Part shown: piece by piece, positions 11,020 to 23,300 of the stretch
Position numbering within the stretch: position 1 is the stretch's first letter
How the letters are laid out: each line of letters starts with the position of its first letter
Assembly (NCBI GenBank): GCA_030549495.1
Contig: JAUIRK010000128.1
Span: forward strand, 1 to 64,000
DNA from: Nectonema munidae
Taxonomy: Eukaryota; Nematomorpha; Nectonematoida; Nectonematidae
Reading direction: 5' to 3'
DNA: 64,000 nt
The notes under the pieces: generated by a model
The model's input: only the letters and a program-made list of their open reading frames with translations
Databases searched by the model: none
Told to the model about the DNA's origin: nothing
Translations under genes and position numbers: made by a program

Positions 11020-12658
11020 ATGACATCACCATTAAATTCTACATACTTGAAATGTATAAAAAACTTTTTATAATGAATAAAAATTTTAATTTTGACATGG
11101 GCTGTCATATTTAAATTATTTTGTCAGGTTTGACTAATTTTTTATAAAAAAAAAAGGAATATAACCAGTAAACACAGCCTACATGAAAATGGGTATATGT
11201 GTGTAAAATGCCATACAGGGTAAACTTCATCATCTCCCTATACTTTCTATTAAAGGTAATTCTCTAATTCAAAAAACCGTGACATCCTTTCTTTTAGGGA
11301 TAAATCAATTTTTTAAAAGTTTTGATTAATTTTTATAAAAAAATGAATATCACCACTGAATTACGCATGCTTAAAAATGGGTATATATGTGTAAAAAACT
11401 TTATATTATTACTTAAATAAAAAGTTTCGTTTTAAGATGAGCTGTCATATATAAATCAATGCTTTGATAACTTTAATTGATTTTTATAAAAAAAAAAATA
11501 AATATCACCGCAGAATTCAGCATGCTTGAAAATGGGTGTATATGTGTAAAAAACAGTATATAATTATTTGGATAAAAAGTTTCTTTTTTGAGATGAGGTG
11601 TCATATGTAAATCACTTTTTTGACAGGTTTGAATGATTTTTATAAAAAAAATGAAGCATGCTTGAAAATGGATGTGTAAAAAACATTATATAATTATTTA
11701 GATAAAAAGTTTCTTTTTGAGATGGGCTGTTACATTTAGATCAATTTTTTGACAGGTTTGATTGATTTTCATAAAAAATGAATACACCACTGAATTCAGC
11801 ATATTTGAAAATGGGTATACATGTGTAAAAAACTTTATATAATTATTTAGATAAAAAGTTTCTTTCTGAGATGAGCTGTCACATTTAGATCAATTTTTAG
11901 ACAGGTTTGATTGATTTTCATAAAAAATGAATATCACCACTGAATTCAGCATATTATACATGTGTATAAAACTTTATATACTTATTTAGATAAAAAGTTC
12001 CTTTTTTAGATGAGCTGTCACATTTAGATCAATTTTTTGACAGGTTTGATTGATTTTCATAAAAAATGAATATACCACTGAATTCAGCATATTTGAAAAT
12101 GGGTATACATGTGTAAAAAACTTTATATAATTATTTAGATAAAAAGTTTCTTTTTGAGATGAGCTGTCACATTTAGATCAATTTTTTGACAGGTTTGAAT
12201 GATTTTCATAAAAAATGAATAAATTCAGTATATTTGAAAATGGGTATACATGTGTAAAAAACTTTATATAATTATTTAGATAAAAAGTTCCTTTTTGAGA
12301 TGAGCTGTCACATTTAAATCAATTTTTTGACAGGTTTAATTGATTTTCATAAAAAATGAATATCACCACTGAATTCAGCATATTTGAAAATGGGTATACA
12401 TGTGTAAAAAACTTTATATACTTATTTAGATAAAAAGTTCCTTTTTTAGATGAGCTGTCACATTTAGATCAATTTTTTGACAGGTTTGATTGATTTTGAT
12501 AAAAAATGGACATCACCACATAATTCAGCGTAGTTGAAATATATATGTAACATTAAAAATATTTATAAAAACTTATTAATATCTGGGGAAAATAGGGGGC
12601 ACTTTACGCCCCCCCCCCAGCACTTGAGCGGACAAATTTTGCCCAACACTAATAGGGT
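11020..12658 (-). repeat. Tandem-repeat element, ~145-bp unit, inverted relative to the 30.7-35.0 kb array
   Basis: About ten units contain the phrases gatgagctgtcacatttaga, ttttttgacaggtttgattg and gaaaatgggtatacatgtg. The reverse complement of these phrases builds the array at 30721-35040. The right end is a distinctive tail with a C10 run, then cacttgagcggacaaatttt and caacactaatagggttaa. A reversed copy of that tail occurs at 25146. The structure (tandem core plus a conserved unique end) suggests a non-autonomous mobile element carrying an internal minisatellite. Confidence 0.75.
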
Positions 12659-12681
12659 TAAGTTGGATTTTCTTTTTAAAT

Positions 12682-13245
12682 TTGGATCTAGATACAAATA
12701 AAGATGTTAATGATGATGATGATGATGTCAATGATGATCAAGTTTATCAACTAGCTAAAGAATTTGAAATAGAAAATGTTGATTCAAATTTTGATAAAGA
12801 CCTGCAAATTGAAGATGACTCTAATGAATGGGAAAAAACTCTCATTGTTAATTATTTACCAGAGCAAGCAGATCTTGTAATTAATGATGATGATGATCAT
12901 GATGATGATGATGACGATTATGATAATGACTCGAATCCAACATTACAAAAAAATCAAGATTCTCTATCTCTCGAAAAAACTCTTAAAGAATTTAAAAAAA
13001 TTTATGAAACAACTACAATCAAGTGAATTTTACCGAAAACCTTGTCAATTATTACAGATATTGAAGAACTAATAATTAAAAAACAAGTGAAACAAAAACA
13101 AACAACCATGGAATTTTTAAAACGTTAGATTTTTCATTTTTATTGTTCAACAAAAAACAGTACTTTCATTAAACAGGCCACTTCTACAAACCGGTCATTT
13201 TTCTTAGTCCTATCAGTGGCCGGTTTAGAGAAGTTTCACATACTC
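12682..13245 (+). pseudogene. pogo/Tigger transposase C-terminal remnant and right terminus
   Basis: An Asp-rich frame of 114 codons (Asp runs coded by GAT repeats near 12710 and 12885) ends at TGA 13024-13026. It continues in the same frame to TAG at 13128. The extension ends KKQVKQKQTTMEFLKR, the typical lysine-rich TT.xxFLKR tail of pogo/Tigger transposases. The preceding segment LSLEKTLKEFKKIYE fits the family's C-terminal helical region. The acidic stretch between the domains is also usual. No HTH or DDE domain is present. Downstream, ccggtttagagaagtttcac (13220-13240) resembles an inverted pogo-type terminus. The copy is a 5'-truncated fossil with one nonsense codon. Confidence 0.65.
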
Positions 13246-13249
13246 AAAT

Positions 13250-14007
13250 AGAAAGGATTTTAAGTGGCAAAGTGTCTTCATATGACGATTTTAACTTGTC
13301 TTAACCTTTTCAGGAAAAATTGCTCAACAGCGACCGACGAAATGCAAATAGTCTGCTTAAACCCTATTTTACTAGGGGGTAGATATAACCATCACCACGA
13401 AACAAGCCAATATAACTCGAAAACTAGACGCCCTATGCACAACTCCTCACATATACATGAACAATATTTAGATTAGAAAAAGACTATGAAATAAAATTAA
13501 AATTTTTAGTTCGGTGATACGCATATGACCTCAAGCTGACAAGACACTCTACAATTCGCAATTTCTATGCATTTGCATTTTTGTTCATTTTATCTAAGTC
13601 GTTGTCTTTTTACGACACAATCTGATATTATATGTTTTCTGTTCTGAATAAAAGAAAACAGTTCATTATACTCAAGGAAATCAAAAGAAAATTTTTTGAA
13701 GATGAGCGAAATAGTATAAAAATTAAGACGTCAACAATATTTGATGACATCGTCAAGTCACCAAACATAACAAAAATCTTCTACAATAAATATGCTAGGT
13801 AGATAATACTTTTAAGACTCTAGACACGTTTAAATAGGAAAAACCCAATTTACCCCGCCCTAGTAAAATAAGTAGTCCACTTGCACCCCATTAAAAAAGG
13901 GTTAAATTATATCAAAATGATTCAAAAAGAATAACAGACGATAAATTTTAGAAATCCAATGCCTGAAAATGAGATGAGAAAAGATTTTAAAAAATAACAA
14001 CTTTTAC
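13250..14007. other. Likely intron sequence, no other feature recognised
   Basis: The stretch lies 3' of the GMC oxidoreductase exon on the minus strand and starts with its GTAAAA splice donor at 14007. I could not find the next coding exon here. Confidence 0.4.
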
Positions 14008-14186
14008 TTGATTATCAGGATTTTCAGTTAAGCGGTTGGCTAACACACATCCAGCAGATCCTGCACCAACAATAATGTAATCATATTCTTGAATTGAGGA
14101 GTAGCTCCGGGAGAAGATCTTGGATATCAATTTCATATGACGGCCTTTCACAACAAAGGAAGAAAGTGTTGACTTGTACTAGCAAA
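14008..14186 (-). CDS. First coding exon of a choline dehydrogenase-like GMC oxidoreductase
   Basis: The exon starts after a clean acceptor (CTCTTTTTTTCAG) at 14186 and contains ATG at 14136. It encodes 43 residues before a GTAAAA donor at 14007 (phase 0). Residues 18-38 contain [19 protein letters not shown], the glycine-rich FAD-binding Rossmann signature (GxGxxG) of GMC oxidoreductases, and best resembles choline dehydrogenase. The preceding residues, [14 protein letters not shown], are basic and hydroxylated like a mitochondrial transit peptide. Choline dehydrogenase oxidises choline to betaine aldehyde at the inner membrane; other GMC family members cannot be excluded. The next exon, expected to start with a LLLEAG-like motif, was not found at lower coordinates. 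The gene is therefore either spread over long introns beyond the window or a fragment. Confidence 0.75.
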
Positions 14187-15839
14187 CTGAAAAAAAGAGG
14201 ATAATTAGAAAGTTTTGTGAGAGGAAAATATATGCATGTACAAGGTACATGAAAAAATTGGACTTATTTTAAGAACAGAATATCACTTAAAATGCAACAT
14301 TTAAATCATCACATTCATCACAAAAGATTTCTTTCACTCTTTTTAGATACACAGGAAAAAAAGCTGCAGGCTGTTTTACGTTCACCTATTGCTTAAACTA
14401 AGACTGCGCAGTAAATTTATTACGTGAAATAAATAAAAATTTATCAAAGATAATAAAGGTATTCATTAATCCAATTTTTTCTACCTGACTTGACATTGCA
14501 CTGTAAATAACAAAATATTTTAGACCTACAGCCAAGAAAAAGCAGAGGGAAAAAGAGACTTTCAGAGAAAAAAACTTTTACGCATCAACTTATTACCCTT
14601 AGATATTGGCAAACTGTGGCTGAATACAATGCTATAGGAGGAATAAAAGTTTTTTTTGTATTTTTTATATATAAAATAGATTTTTTTATTTATAAAAAAT
14701 TTTATCCCGATACATACAATATCTTGCATACTTGAATTTGTTTCACAGAATTTAAAAATACATTGCTGTAGAAAGAAAAGAAAAATAATATTTATGTTCA
14801 GAGGAAGCCGACGATTTTATATAGCCCCATTTTTACATGAATATCATTGTTATATAAGTAAATTGATGAAGGTCATTTGTTGAAATAAAAAGAAGTTTCA
14901 AACAAATTTATTTAAATAAAACGATTATACGTATAGTATCCTGGAGTAAGAATGGGACTATTGTGATGCTGCATCTCGTAAAAGGCGAGTAAATCGCTTA
15001 TATTACATTTATTCATGAGTTTTATTTATTTTGTATCTACATTCATATAAACCTATATATATATATTTGTTGCTCCATATATGCATTTAACTTTCCTCTA
15101 CTTAATCTTCTTCTCCTTTAATATCCCATGCATCCTCATACATTACTATATATACTTTTTCTTATGTACATCATACTTGTAACACAACTCCTCATACGAA
15201 CAGTTTGCCTCTTCCTACATTGTAAACCCTCTCTCAAATTTTATGTCATTCAACTTTAAACAGTAAGCATTTAAATCTTTTACATTTAGTACTTCAACTT
15301 GATAAAGACCAATAAAGACGAAAATTCAAATTTTAATTAATTTGTTTGAAACTTTACTCTTTTTGTTCAATCATTTTTATTGCAAGATTTAGCCATTGTT
15401 AAAATTGTATGTAAAAAATATTGGAAAAAGAATGTTCCTGTTTATGCACGAGATGAATCTCACAAGTTCCTAAAACTTTAATTAAGGAGGACAATGCATA
15501 TCGGAAATGACTTTAAAGTTGTAATAGATTTCGTTTCTTGGTTTTATCGCTGTTGAAATTTCTGCTCCTCAAGGATATTTCGTTGAAAAAGGAATCAAAA
15601 TTTTCGTTTTAAAGTTAAACAAACTCATTCTTTTTTTCAGTAGAGATGTATTTACGAACTTTTTAAGTATATTATTGAAAATCAAAAACTTAATATACAA
15701 TTCTATTTTTAATACTTTAAAAAATATATCGGTTTATTCATTTTATGTCTCTTTTTCTGCTTACCTCCACCCTCTTGAGTTTATTTTAAGCGCCTTAGTG
15801 GATGATGACGCTCTAACTTTTGGAAACCATTCTATTAAA
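14187..15839. other. AT-rich stretch upstream of the GMC exon
   Basis: Presumed 5' intron and upstream region of the GMC oxidoreductase on the minus strand. No further exon, promoter or transposon terminus was recognised. Confidence 0.4.
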
Positions 15840-16496
15840 TTAGTATAGTCTGTGTGCATTGATATTTCTTTCAGGAATGCGCAGTTTATCTGCTTGTATT
15901 ATGAGGATTGTAAGAGTTTTGTTTAATGTGTGCACGTTGTTTGTATGTAATATATCAGGTTCAAGGCAGGGGCGCACATCCGGGGGGCAGAGGGGGCGAC
16001 CGCCCCCCCCCCCCCCCAATGTGTTTTCAGGGGGGGGGGGGGGCGAAAATGACCTTCGCCCCCCCCCCCCCCAATAATTTTCTATAAGTAAGAGTTGCTG
16101 CTTGTTCATAAAACATGTATGCAGACTTTCGAATCAATCAAACATCATGCCAAACTGCTCTGAAATTCCTATCGAACATATTTTACAGACGATGCGTGAG
16201 AGCTATATAATAATAATCCATTGCTTCAATATGCACACAATAAGTAAGCAATGTTTATCACAGTTCTCGTAGTATTTTTGAGGAAACAAATGTTGATGAT
16301 CCACTAAATTTTCTCATCTTTTGTCACAGTGATGATTCTATTTCTCTTTCTCTCTCCTCTGTTTTTCTATTCCGCTTTCTCTGCTAAAACTCAAACATTC
16401 ACTCAATCATTCACTCAAGCTCTCTTCTCTCATTCAAGCCCTCTTCTCTTGTTAAGCTCTCCTATCTCATTCAGCTCTCTTCTCTCCGGTGACGTA

Positions 16497-16682
16497 GCTA
16501 GGCTGGGCATGAGGGGCCGTGCCCACACTCCTATATACCGCATGGTGCCCCCATGCATCTTATGCGATATCAGTTTTCGAAAATTTCTCCAATGAAAGGT
16601 GAAGAAAGTATAAATAATGTTGCGCAAGTTTTTTGTTTTTAAATTGTGCCCCTTCTATCAACTTTTTTTGGCTACACCACTG
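16497..16682. mobile_element. hAT-type MITE nested in hAT copy 2
   Basis: This is the inverted counterpart of the MITE at 9628-9825, with ends ggtgacgtagctaggc and ggctacaccactg. Its position within the larger element is the same as in copy 1. Confidence 0.6.
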
Positions 16683-17189
16683 CTTCTGTCTAATTTGCAT
16701 TTAGAGTTAAATTAAAATAGTTTTCAATCGTTACAATTTTATATCAATGAATATTGTTAGACTCGCGCTTAGAATTTTTTTTCAACAAAGGTCACTTAAT
16801 CTTTATCACTAAGTTTGCTACATTTTGTAACATTTGAAAACTTTAATTTTTTCAAGTCAAGAAATTTTTTTAAATAGTTATTTGGGTATGAATATTTTGA
16901 TTATCTATTCACTTTAAAAGCAAAAATACTCTATTTACTTAATATTTGAGGAGCGATATTTTTTATAATGTTCGATTGTTAAATTTTATAAGTAACACTA
17001 CATAATCAAATCACTTTTTTTTAAGAAAATTTGTTGATTATTATAATAAAAATATAATATCGAAACAAAATGTTTCAGTTGTTAAAAATGTACTTGATCT
17101 ATTTATGACAGCTGTCAGAATTTTATTTGTAGACAGAAATATTCAAAAAAACGCAATAATTTTCTTTTCTCGCATACTTTGATTTATGT

Positions 17190-17555
17190 TAGTCTCGGAC
17201 ATTTCGCCCCATTATTTTCATAAGACACTTCGTCCCATGGACAATTCGCCCCATTATTTTCATAAGACAGTTTGTCCCATGGACAATTCGCCCCATTATT
17301 TTTATAAGACATTTTGTTTCATTGACAATTCGCCCCGTTATTTTCATAGGACATTTTGTCTCATGGACAATTCTAAAAAATTAAGAGATAAAATTATTAA
17401 TTTGAAATAATTTAATAGGGATAAAATAAACAAGAATATAACATTTTTTAATAATTTTACACATAATAAGCAAAGATGGATGAAACAAATAGCCTGTGAG
17501 ACAAATTGTCCAGGGGGCAAATTGTCTATGGGGCAAAATGTCTGTCGACCGTTAT
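17190..17555. repeat. 42-bp minisatellite and flanking inverted segment in hAT copy 2
   Basis: About four units contain ttcgccccattattttcata and gacaattcgcc (17195-17370). An inverted, diverged version (acaaattgtccagggggcaa) at 17505-17550 is absent from copy 1. The pair may be the ends of a small palindromic element that was lost or never gained in copy 1. Confidence 0.65.
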
Positions 17556-17819
17556 TTAAATAATTTTTTAATTATAAGGGCTAGCTACTTAAAGGTTGGC
17601 TTTTGCTGCTTATAAAAACTTGAAAATATCAAATAAACTCTAATACTTTATGCCTCCTATTTTTTTGAAATTATTCTGAGAACAGACGGTTCCATTTAAT
17701 AGTGAAATTTGCTTTATTAGTTTATTTTGTTACCTTTCTCTCTTATGTTAATTATGTAGCAAATTTTTCAATTTTGAGTAAAAGGTTAGGTGCAGCGGAT
17801 GTATTTTCATTGACGGCAC

Positions 17820-17930
17820 TGATGTACCGCTTATGTCAAACTATGAACAAATTCGTATCGATGAGGAATCGAATCTAGAGGTTTTCGTGCTCTGTCCATC
17901 ATCTCAACCAACCTGCCATGCCACCCATAG
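17820..17930 (-). repeat. tRNA-like SINE candidate inside hAT copy 2
   Basis: On the minus strand this reads ggcatggcaggttggttgag followed by agattcgattcct, closer to tRNA A and B boxes than the copy in hAT copy 1. It is the same captured segment in the opposite orientation. Confidence 0.35.
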
Positions 17931-20310
17931 AGTATGCTGTAGGGGATACATCAAATTAGTTTTCAAAAAACTTAAGTTATGCTCTAAAATTTTTTAGTTT
18001 TTGTTGAAGCTCTATAACTTTTTCTGATAGACTTTTTTTCCTTAAAAGTTCTTATAAAAGGCAAATCATTGCAAAATGTTAACAGTTATTTATTTTTGTA
18101 GCTTGTATCAATTTAGCTTTTAAACTATTTTTGAATGATGATGAGTAAAATGAAATAATGTTATCTAATTTTTTTGTTTTATTTTTGTTTGCACAATTAT
18201 AACTTCGTTTTATACCCTTGCCCCTGAATCAATCACATTTTTTCATATAAACATCGCAGGGTGTCTAGTAGACTCTTTGCCTTTAAACTACATTCATTCA
18301 TATAAAACAACCCAACCTTGAGTTATAAGTTTTCTCTATGAATCAAAAATCCTTTCATCAATTCCTGTAATGTGCCTGGTAGACTACTTCATTTTTCAAA
18401 TGAAAAGCCTATTCCACCCCCTAACATTTTTGGATTTTTTTAAACTAGTGTATATTCGATGGTTGTAGGTAAAAATGCCCACGAAATAAATGCCCCCAAT
18501 TAAAAAGTAAGAAAAAATCCCCCCTAATTTTTGATTTTCAGGATTTTTTAAATTATATAAATATTTTTATTTGGTACCGTTTTGGAAGGCTAAATTTCTA
18601 AAATTTCTTAATCTATAGGGTTTTTTCTTTATAAAGTTCTTGAAAACAATAGTAAAGGTACAGATTTGTGGGAATGTGTTCTTAAAATCAGTTAAAATAC
18701 AAATTATATTTAGAAAGTGTTCTGATACACACAAAGTCCAAAAATATTTGCTGTTTTATAAAAAAAATTTTGTATTTAAAAAATTGTCGTATGCTGAGTT
18801 TTTTAGTTTATTTAATTAAATTTTAAATATTTTAGATGAAAAGTTAACTTTTTTTTTTACAAAAAATCTTTATTTGACATATCTTTTTTAAAAATTTTAA
18901 TTAATAATTTTTTGTGTTGGGGCATTTTTTCCTAATTTTAAATTGGGGCATTTTTTTCGGGGGCATTTTTACTGGGGGCATTTTTTCCTACTTTTTAATT
19001 GGGGGCATTTTTTCTGCGCACTATATTCGATATGCAAATTTAATTAAAATATTTTCGCTGGAAGTATAATATTTAAATTCACCAATTTTGTAAAAAAAAT
19101 ATAAAGTAGTTTTATAAATTTAGGACTTTAGGTATGCGCTGAATACACTCTATTTTAAAGGATTGCTTGAATATTTGGTCTCCCGTGGTATTTCCAGACC
19201 ACTAATTTTGAAAATTGCAACAAAAAAAATTTCGCCCCCCCCCCCCCAATAATTTTGAGGATGTGCGCCCCTGGTTCAAGGTTAGTGATATTTGTTTCAC
19301 GTATGATGAGTATGAGCGCCAATTGGCTTTTTTAAAATGTGTGTAGGTTTTGTTTTGGATGTGGTCTTTTGAGTGTTTGGGGTGTATGGAGATGAGTATG
19401 AGAATGTGGTCTGACGATAGTGAGTTTGCCAAGTAGTCTCGCTTAGTAGATGTGTTGGGATAGAAGTAATGACAGGTGATGTCGGTTGTTAAAATTGTGT
19501 ATTTGACTTATTTGTTGAAATTCTGTTGTGTGTGTGTGTCTGTGTTTATTTTTATAGAGTATGCGTTGTGCATGAGGTTTTGGATAATTTCCCCTCTGTT
19601 GTCTGTGTAGGGAGAAAAACATTGCATTGATGTCGTTGGTTAGAATGAGGTTTTTGCAGTTAAAGATGTGTGTGAAAAAGTTAGTTGTGTGTGCATTATC
19701 TATTGGATTCGGATGTTTTTGGGTAGTATGTAAATGTTAGCTAGGTGATAGGGGTTGTTATTTAGTATAACTTGAAAGATTTGATGTTCTATCAATGTGT
19801 TTTTATGTTCAGATGTGAGTTTTGTGTACTTCGTATTTGCATGATGTATGTTATTAAGCCCCTGTCTGTTGAATTGCAGTTTCGGTCGGTTCTGATGTGT
19901 GTGTAATGTTGAATGCAAGGGGTTTTACTGTTTGGATGATTGGTTTCTTGGATAGTGATGATGCTTGGGCTAATTTGATTGGTGAGAAATGTTAGCTCCG
20001 TGATTTTGTTTGAGATACCATTGATTTAATTTGCAATATTTTGAATATACTTGAATTCATTGTTTGTGTGTGGTGAGTAGTAGGATGAGATTATCTGGTG
20101 ATTGAAATATGGTGAGCTTTTGTGGTGGTGAGGGGGTTTGTTGATTTTTGGATGAGGGATTTAGAGTTCTAGGTTAAACATGTTGTGTGTTGTAGGTTAT
20201 TGCAAAAAAAGTTCTGAGGTGAGAATGTCTGGGAGTGATTTGTGCAAGTCCAATTAGTATTTGTAAGATTTGAGGAGTGTTTGAGAATTTAATATGAATC
20301 CAGTGTGTGG

Positions 20311-23300
20311 ATGTATGCTTACATTTAATGCTGCATGTGTTTTTGTATATTATTTGTACTCTTCAAATATTTACACAAAATCAGCCCCAAAACTTTGGTG
20401 AATCGATGAAACCTCGTGTTAGCCATATATCCTACGTCTTCCAAAGTATTTGTCGCCAGGATCGTGTGAAAAATTTATACGAAGTATAGACCAATAAGGC
20501 GATTAAAAACTTAATTTTCTTATATAATAGAAAATTGTTAAAAAGTGGATTCAGAAATAAGTATTTTTTAAGAAAATAAAAAAAATAGGCGAGGAGTTAG
20601 AAGAGAGTATTTTTGAAAGGGAGCCTCCGCCCCTTCTTTTATTTGGCTCTGGATAGGTTTCTAACTACCAATAATATTTAACATGAGAGGTCTCAGTATA
20701 AATATGCACTATCACCAAACTCATTTTTAATTCTTATTTGCCTCGGCTAATATTTCCAGAAAACTCTTTTACCAGTATTGAAAAACGATGCAAATCATCT
20801 AAAATCCGTTCTCAAGCTATCCATAATATTGTCTTTAATCCAAACAACGCTTAGTTCATTGAGTCATCAGGACTAACTTTGCGTCGGGTAATACTGAAGA
20901 GTAAATTCGATCGATTCCAAACAAATGTCCTTCATCATATCATCTTTAATACCTTTGTTTCTCCCAAAAAAAACCAATTTTTGTTGAGGAACAATGTAGT
21001 CAAGGGTCAAGTGCCAAAAATGCTGATGATAATATGACAAGTAAGATATGCAAATTATACAATGTAATTGAATCTGTTGCAATTTAGCGGCACTTGTCAT
21101 CCCAATCGATTGATTATATTATTATAAACTACTGACATAATTAGTGATATGGAGTCATGCTGCGCTAAATACCCTGGAAACAGTTCATTCTACATTCTAA
21201 AAGACTGCATGAAAAACTAATTGAACTGTATAATGTTGAGAAAGATTACAAAAAGGAAGAAATCAGTGCTGATAAGGCGCAATAATTTTTGCAATGAACT
21301 ATACTATTTGCCCGATGGAATGAGAAATCGCTGGTTACTATGCTAAAAAGCAAAAGGATATTTTTTAATTAGGATTTTGAAAAAGCCATTGACAAATCAA
21401 AATTGGAAGAAAAAGATGTTAATAATGCTGGATTAAAAGTTCTACAAAATCTGCGAGCTCAAATAGATTGGACATGGCTGACCTTTAGTATTTTAAAACA
21501 TAATAATAACATAACTTTTGAATGAAAGCAAGGTTCTTAATATAATCTTATTAACCCCTAACAATTTTTAGATACTAGAATACTTTGGATCATATCCAAG
21601 AAATTTTTAAGGGAGGCGCACGAGCTAATCACGTCGTACTAGTACGCGAAGGTATAATATGAAAAGTATTGTGCTAACGCATCAAAGAGTACAGGCAGAC
21701 GTATAATAAAAATTTTTAATTAGTATCCTATAGATAGATTTTTAAATAAAAACAATTAATAAATAATATTTGTAGTTTTAAAAAGATTTTGAATTCCTCA
21801 ACTTTTCTAGAACTGATTAAACAACTCTAAAAAATTTAGTAAAAATATTCATGAAATCAATTAAAAATTCGGTAAATATCACAAAATACGACAAAAATTT
21901 GTCATGCAAACTACTTAGTTTGACATTTAAATACAAGATACCAAGACTAAACCAATAAGCAAAAGGAAAATATGAAAACTGTTTGTATTCTTGGAGTAAA
22001 TATTTATGGAATCAGTGATGTAAATTATAAACTTTTACAAGTAACAACTAAATATTACTCAGATAAAAAAATTTAAAGAGTAAGAAATAATACCAAAGAT
22101 TTTCTTAGGAATAAATATTATTTTATTATATAATTTTTATTTCTAGTATAAACGTGAAATTTAAATTTCCCTTTAAAATACACGATTGCATAGAAGATTG
22201 CTAAAAAGAAAAAAAATAAAAATTATAAAAAAAATTTGGATGGTTATACAACTTGTAAAATTTAATTAGAGGAATATATTCTTCTTCAAATGCTTTATTT
22301 ATTCATATAAACAAAGGTTCATCACATGATGATAAACTAACTATTTCGATTAGTTAAGATTCGAAAACAAGAAAGAAACAAAAACATTTTATTAACAATG
22401 CTACAAATAATATTAATAAATTTTGGCAAAACGTTTCTATAGTTTTCTAAGAAGGTTATTAAAAACTACCTTGGGAGGATTAATTTCGACTTTAGGATGT
22501 TTTCAAGAAAAATGTAAGAATGGATGAGTTTCAATAAAGCAATAGAATAATTGGACAAGAAGAGACTGTATTGGACTAAGAAGAGCTATGGAAGTTGTGA
22601 TATAGCTTCAATGATTATAAAGTAGTGAAGACAAACATCTCTTTAAAAAATCACTTAAAAAGATTGCATCAAAGTATTTACACAAATTGATAGCAATCAG
22701 AATTTCCAATTCTTTGATTTTGTTTTTTGTTTTTTTTTGACTATATTTTTAAATAGTACATACAACGAACCTGTCCCGCTTTGACAAATCTAACACTTTG
22801 TTCTGTTAAAAAATAAACTATAAACTTGTTAGTGTATTTTTAACTACACCTTATAAATAAAATACTAACAATTATGGAGTAAATTAGAACTCTTTCACCT
22901 TTATAAATCGAATAACTAGATTGAGAATAAAATATTGTAGATAACATTAAATATATATTATAGAATTAAACTAGAGTTTAATGAAATTTAATATTTTGCC
23001 TATAACACTGAATAGTTTATTATAGACATCAAATTTCATCGAAATAAATAGAAAATTTATAATCGAATGTTCAATTTCTATTTTTTTAATAAATTAAATA
23101 TAACTATAACTTCATGTTATAGCATGAAGCTAAACTAAATAGCATTAAATTTTTATAAAAATCAATTGAAAATTTTCTTTTCCTTTATTTAATTTATCGT
23201 AAATTTTTACATCTAAATTTTATATTCTAAGGCATAAATAATGTAATCCATAAGCATGGTTTGATTCTTAATTTTTTCATGTTTCTTATAATTTTAACTC

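Larger units (their letters stand above)
15967..19273 (+). mobile_element. Complete non-autonomous hAT element, copy 2, with 8-bp target duplication
   Basis: The element is 3307 bp. It starts caggggcgcacatcc and ends ggatgtgcgcccctg, perfect 15-bp terminal inverted repeats. It is flanked by identical octamers gttcaagg at 15959-15966 and 19274-19281. These are hAT superfamily hallmarks. The first ~110 bp contain long C and G runs. The body is a near match to the reverse complement of 7179-10124. No transposase frame was found, so it must have been moved by an enzyme from elsewhere. Confidence 0.92.
15840..20310 (-). pseudogene. LINE (non-LTR retrotransposon) endonuclease region, split by a hAT insertion
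   Basis: On the minus strand, about 20040-19930 reads INGISNKITELTFLTNQISP and then IQETNHP, the N-terminal part of an APE-type LINE endonuclease. About 19750-19700 contains NNNPYHLANIYILP (middle region). 19432-19270 contains SLSSDHILILISIHP, including the catalytic Ser-Asp-His motif, then YTHFKKANWRSY. The frame is then interrupted by the hAT element at 15967-19273. It resumes below 15966 with PDILHTNNVHTLNKTLTILI, the linker that follows the endonuclease. Frameshifts and stops show it is dead. The reverse transcriptase that should follow below 15840 was not recognised. Confidence 0.7.

Noticed and set aside
12884-13072. Met-rich frame (MMMMIMMMMM)
   Set aside because: It is the out-of-frame reading of the GAT repeats in the pogo remnant.
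15840-16109. Minus-strand frame with Gly/Pro runs
   Set aside because: The Gly/Pro part is poly-C/poly-G at the hAT terminus; only the portion below 15966 is LINE coding sequence.
17186-17410. Frame with repeated NSPHYFHKT peptides
   Set aside because: It is a translation of the 42-bp minisatellite in the hAT element; 42 is a multiple of three, so the frame stays open by chance.
20873-21100. Minus-strand 75-codon frame
   Set aside because: No family motif and no flanking splice or element signals that support it.
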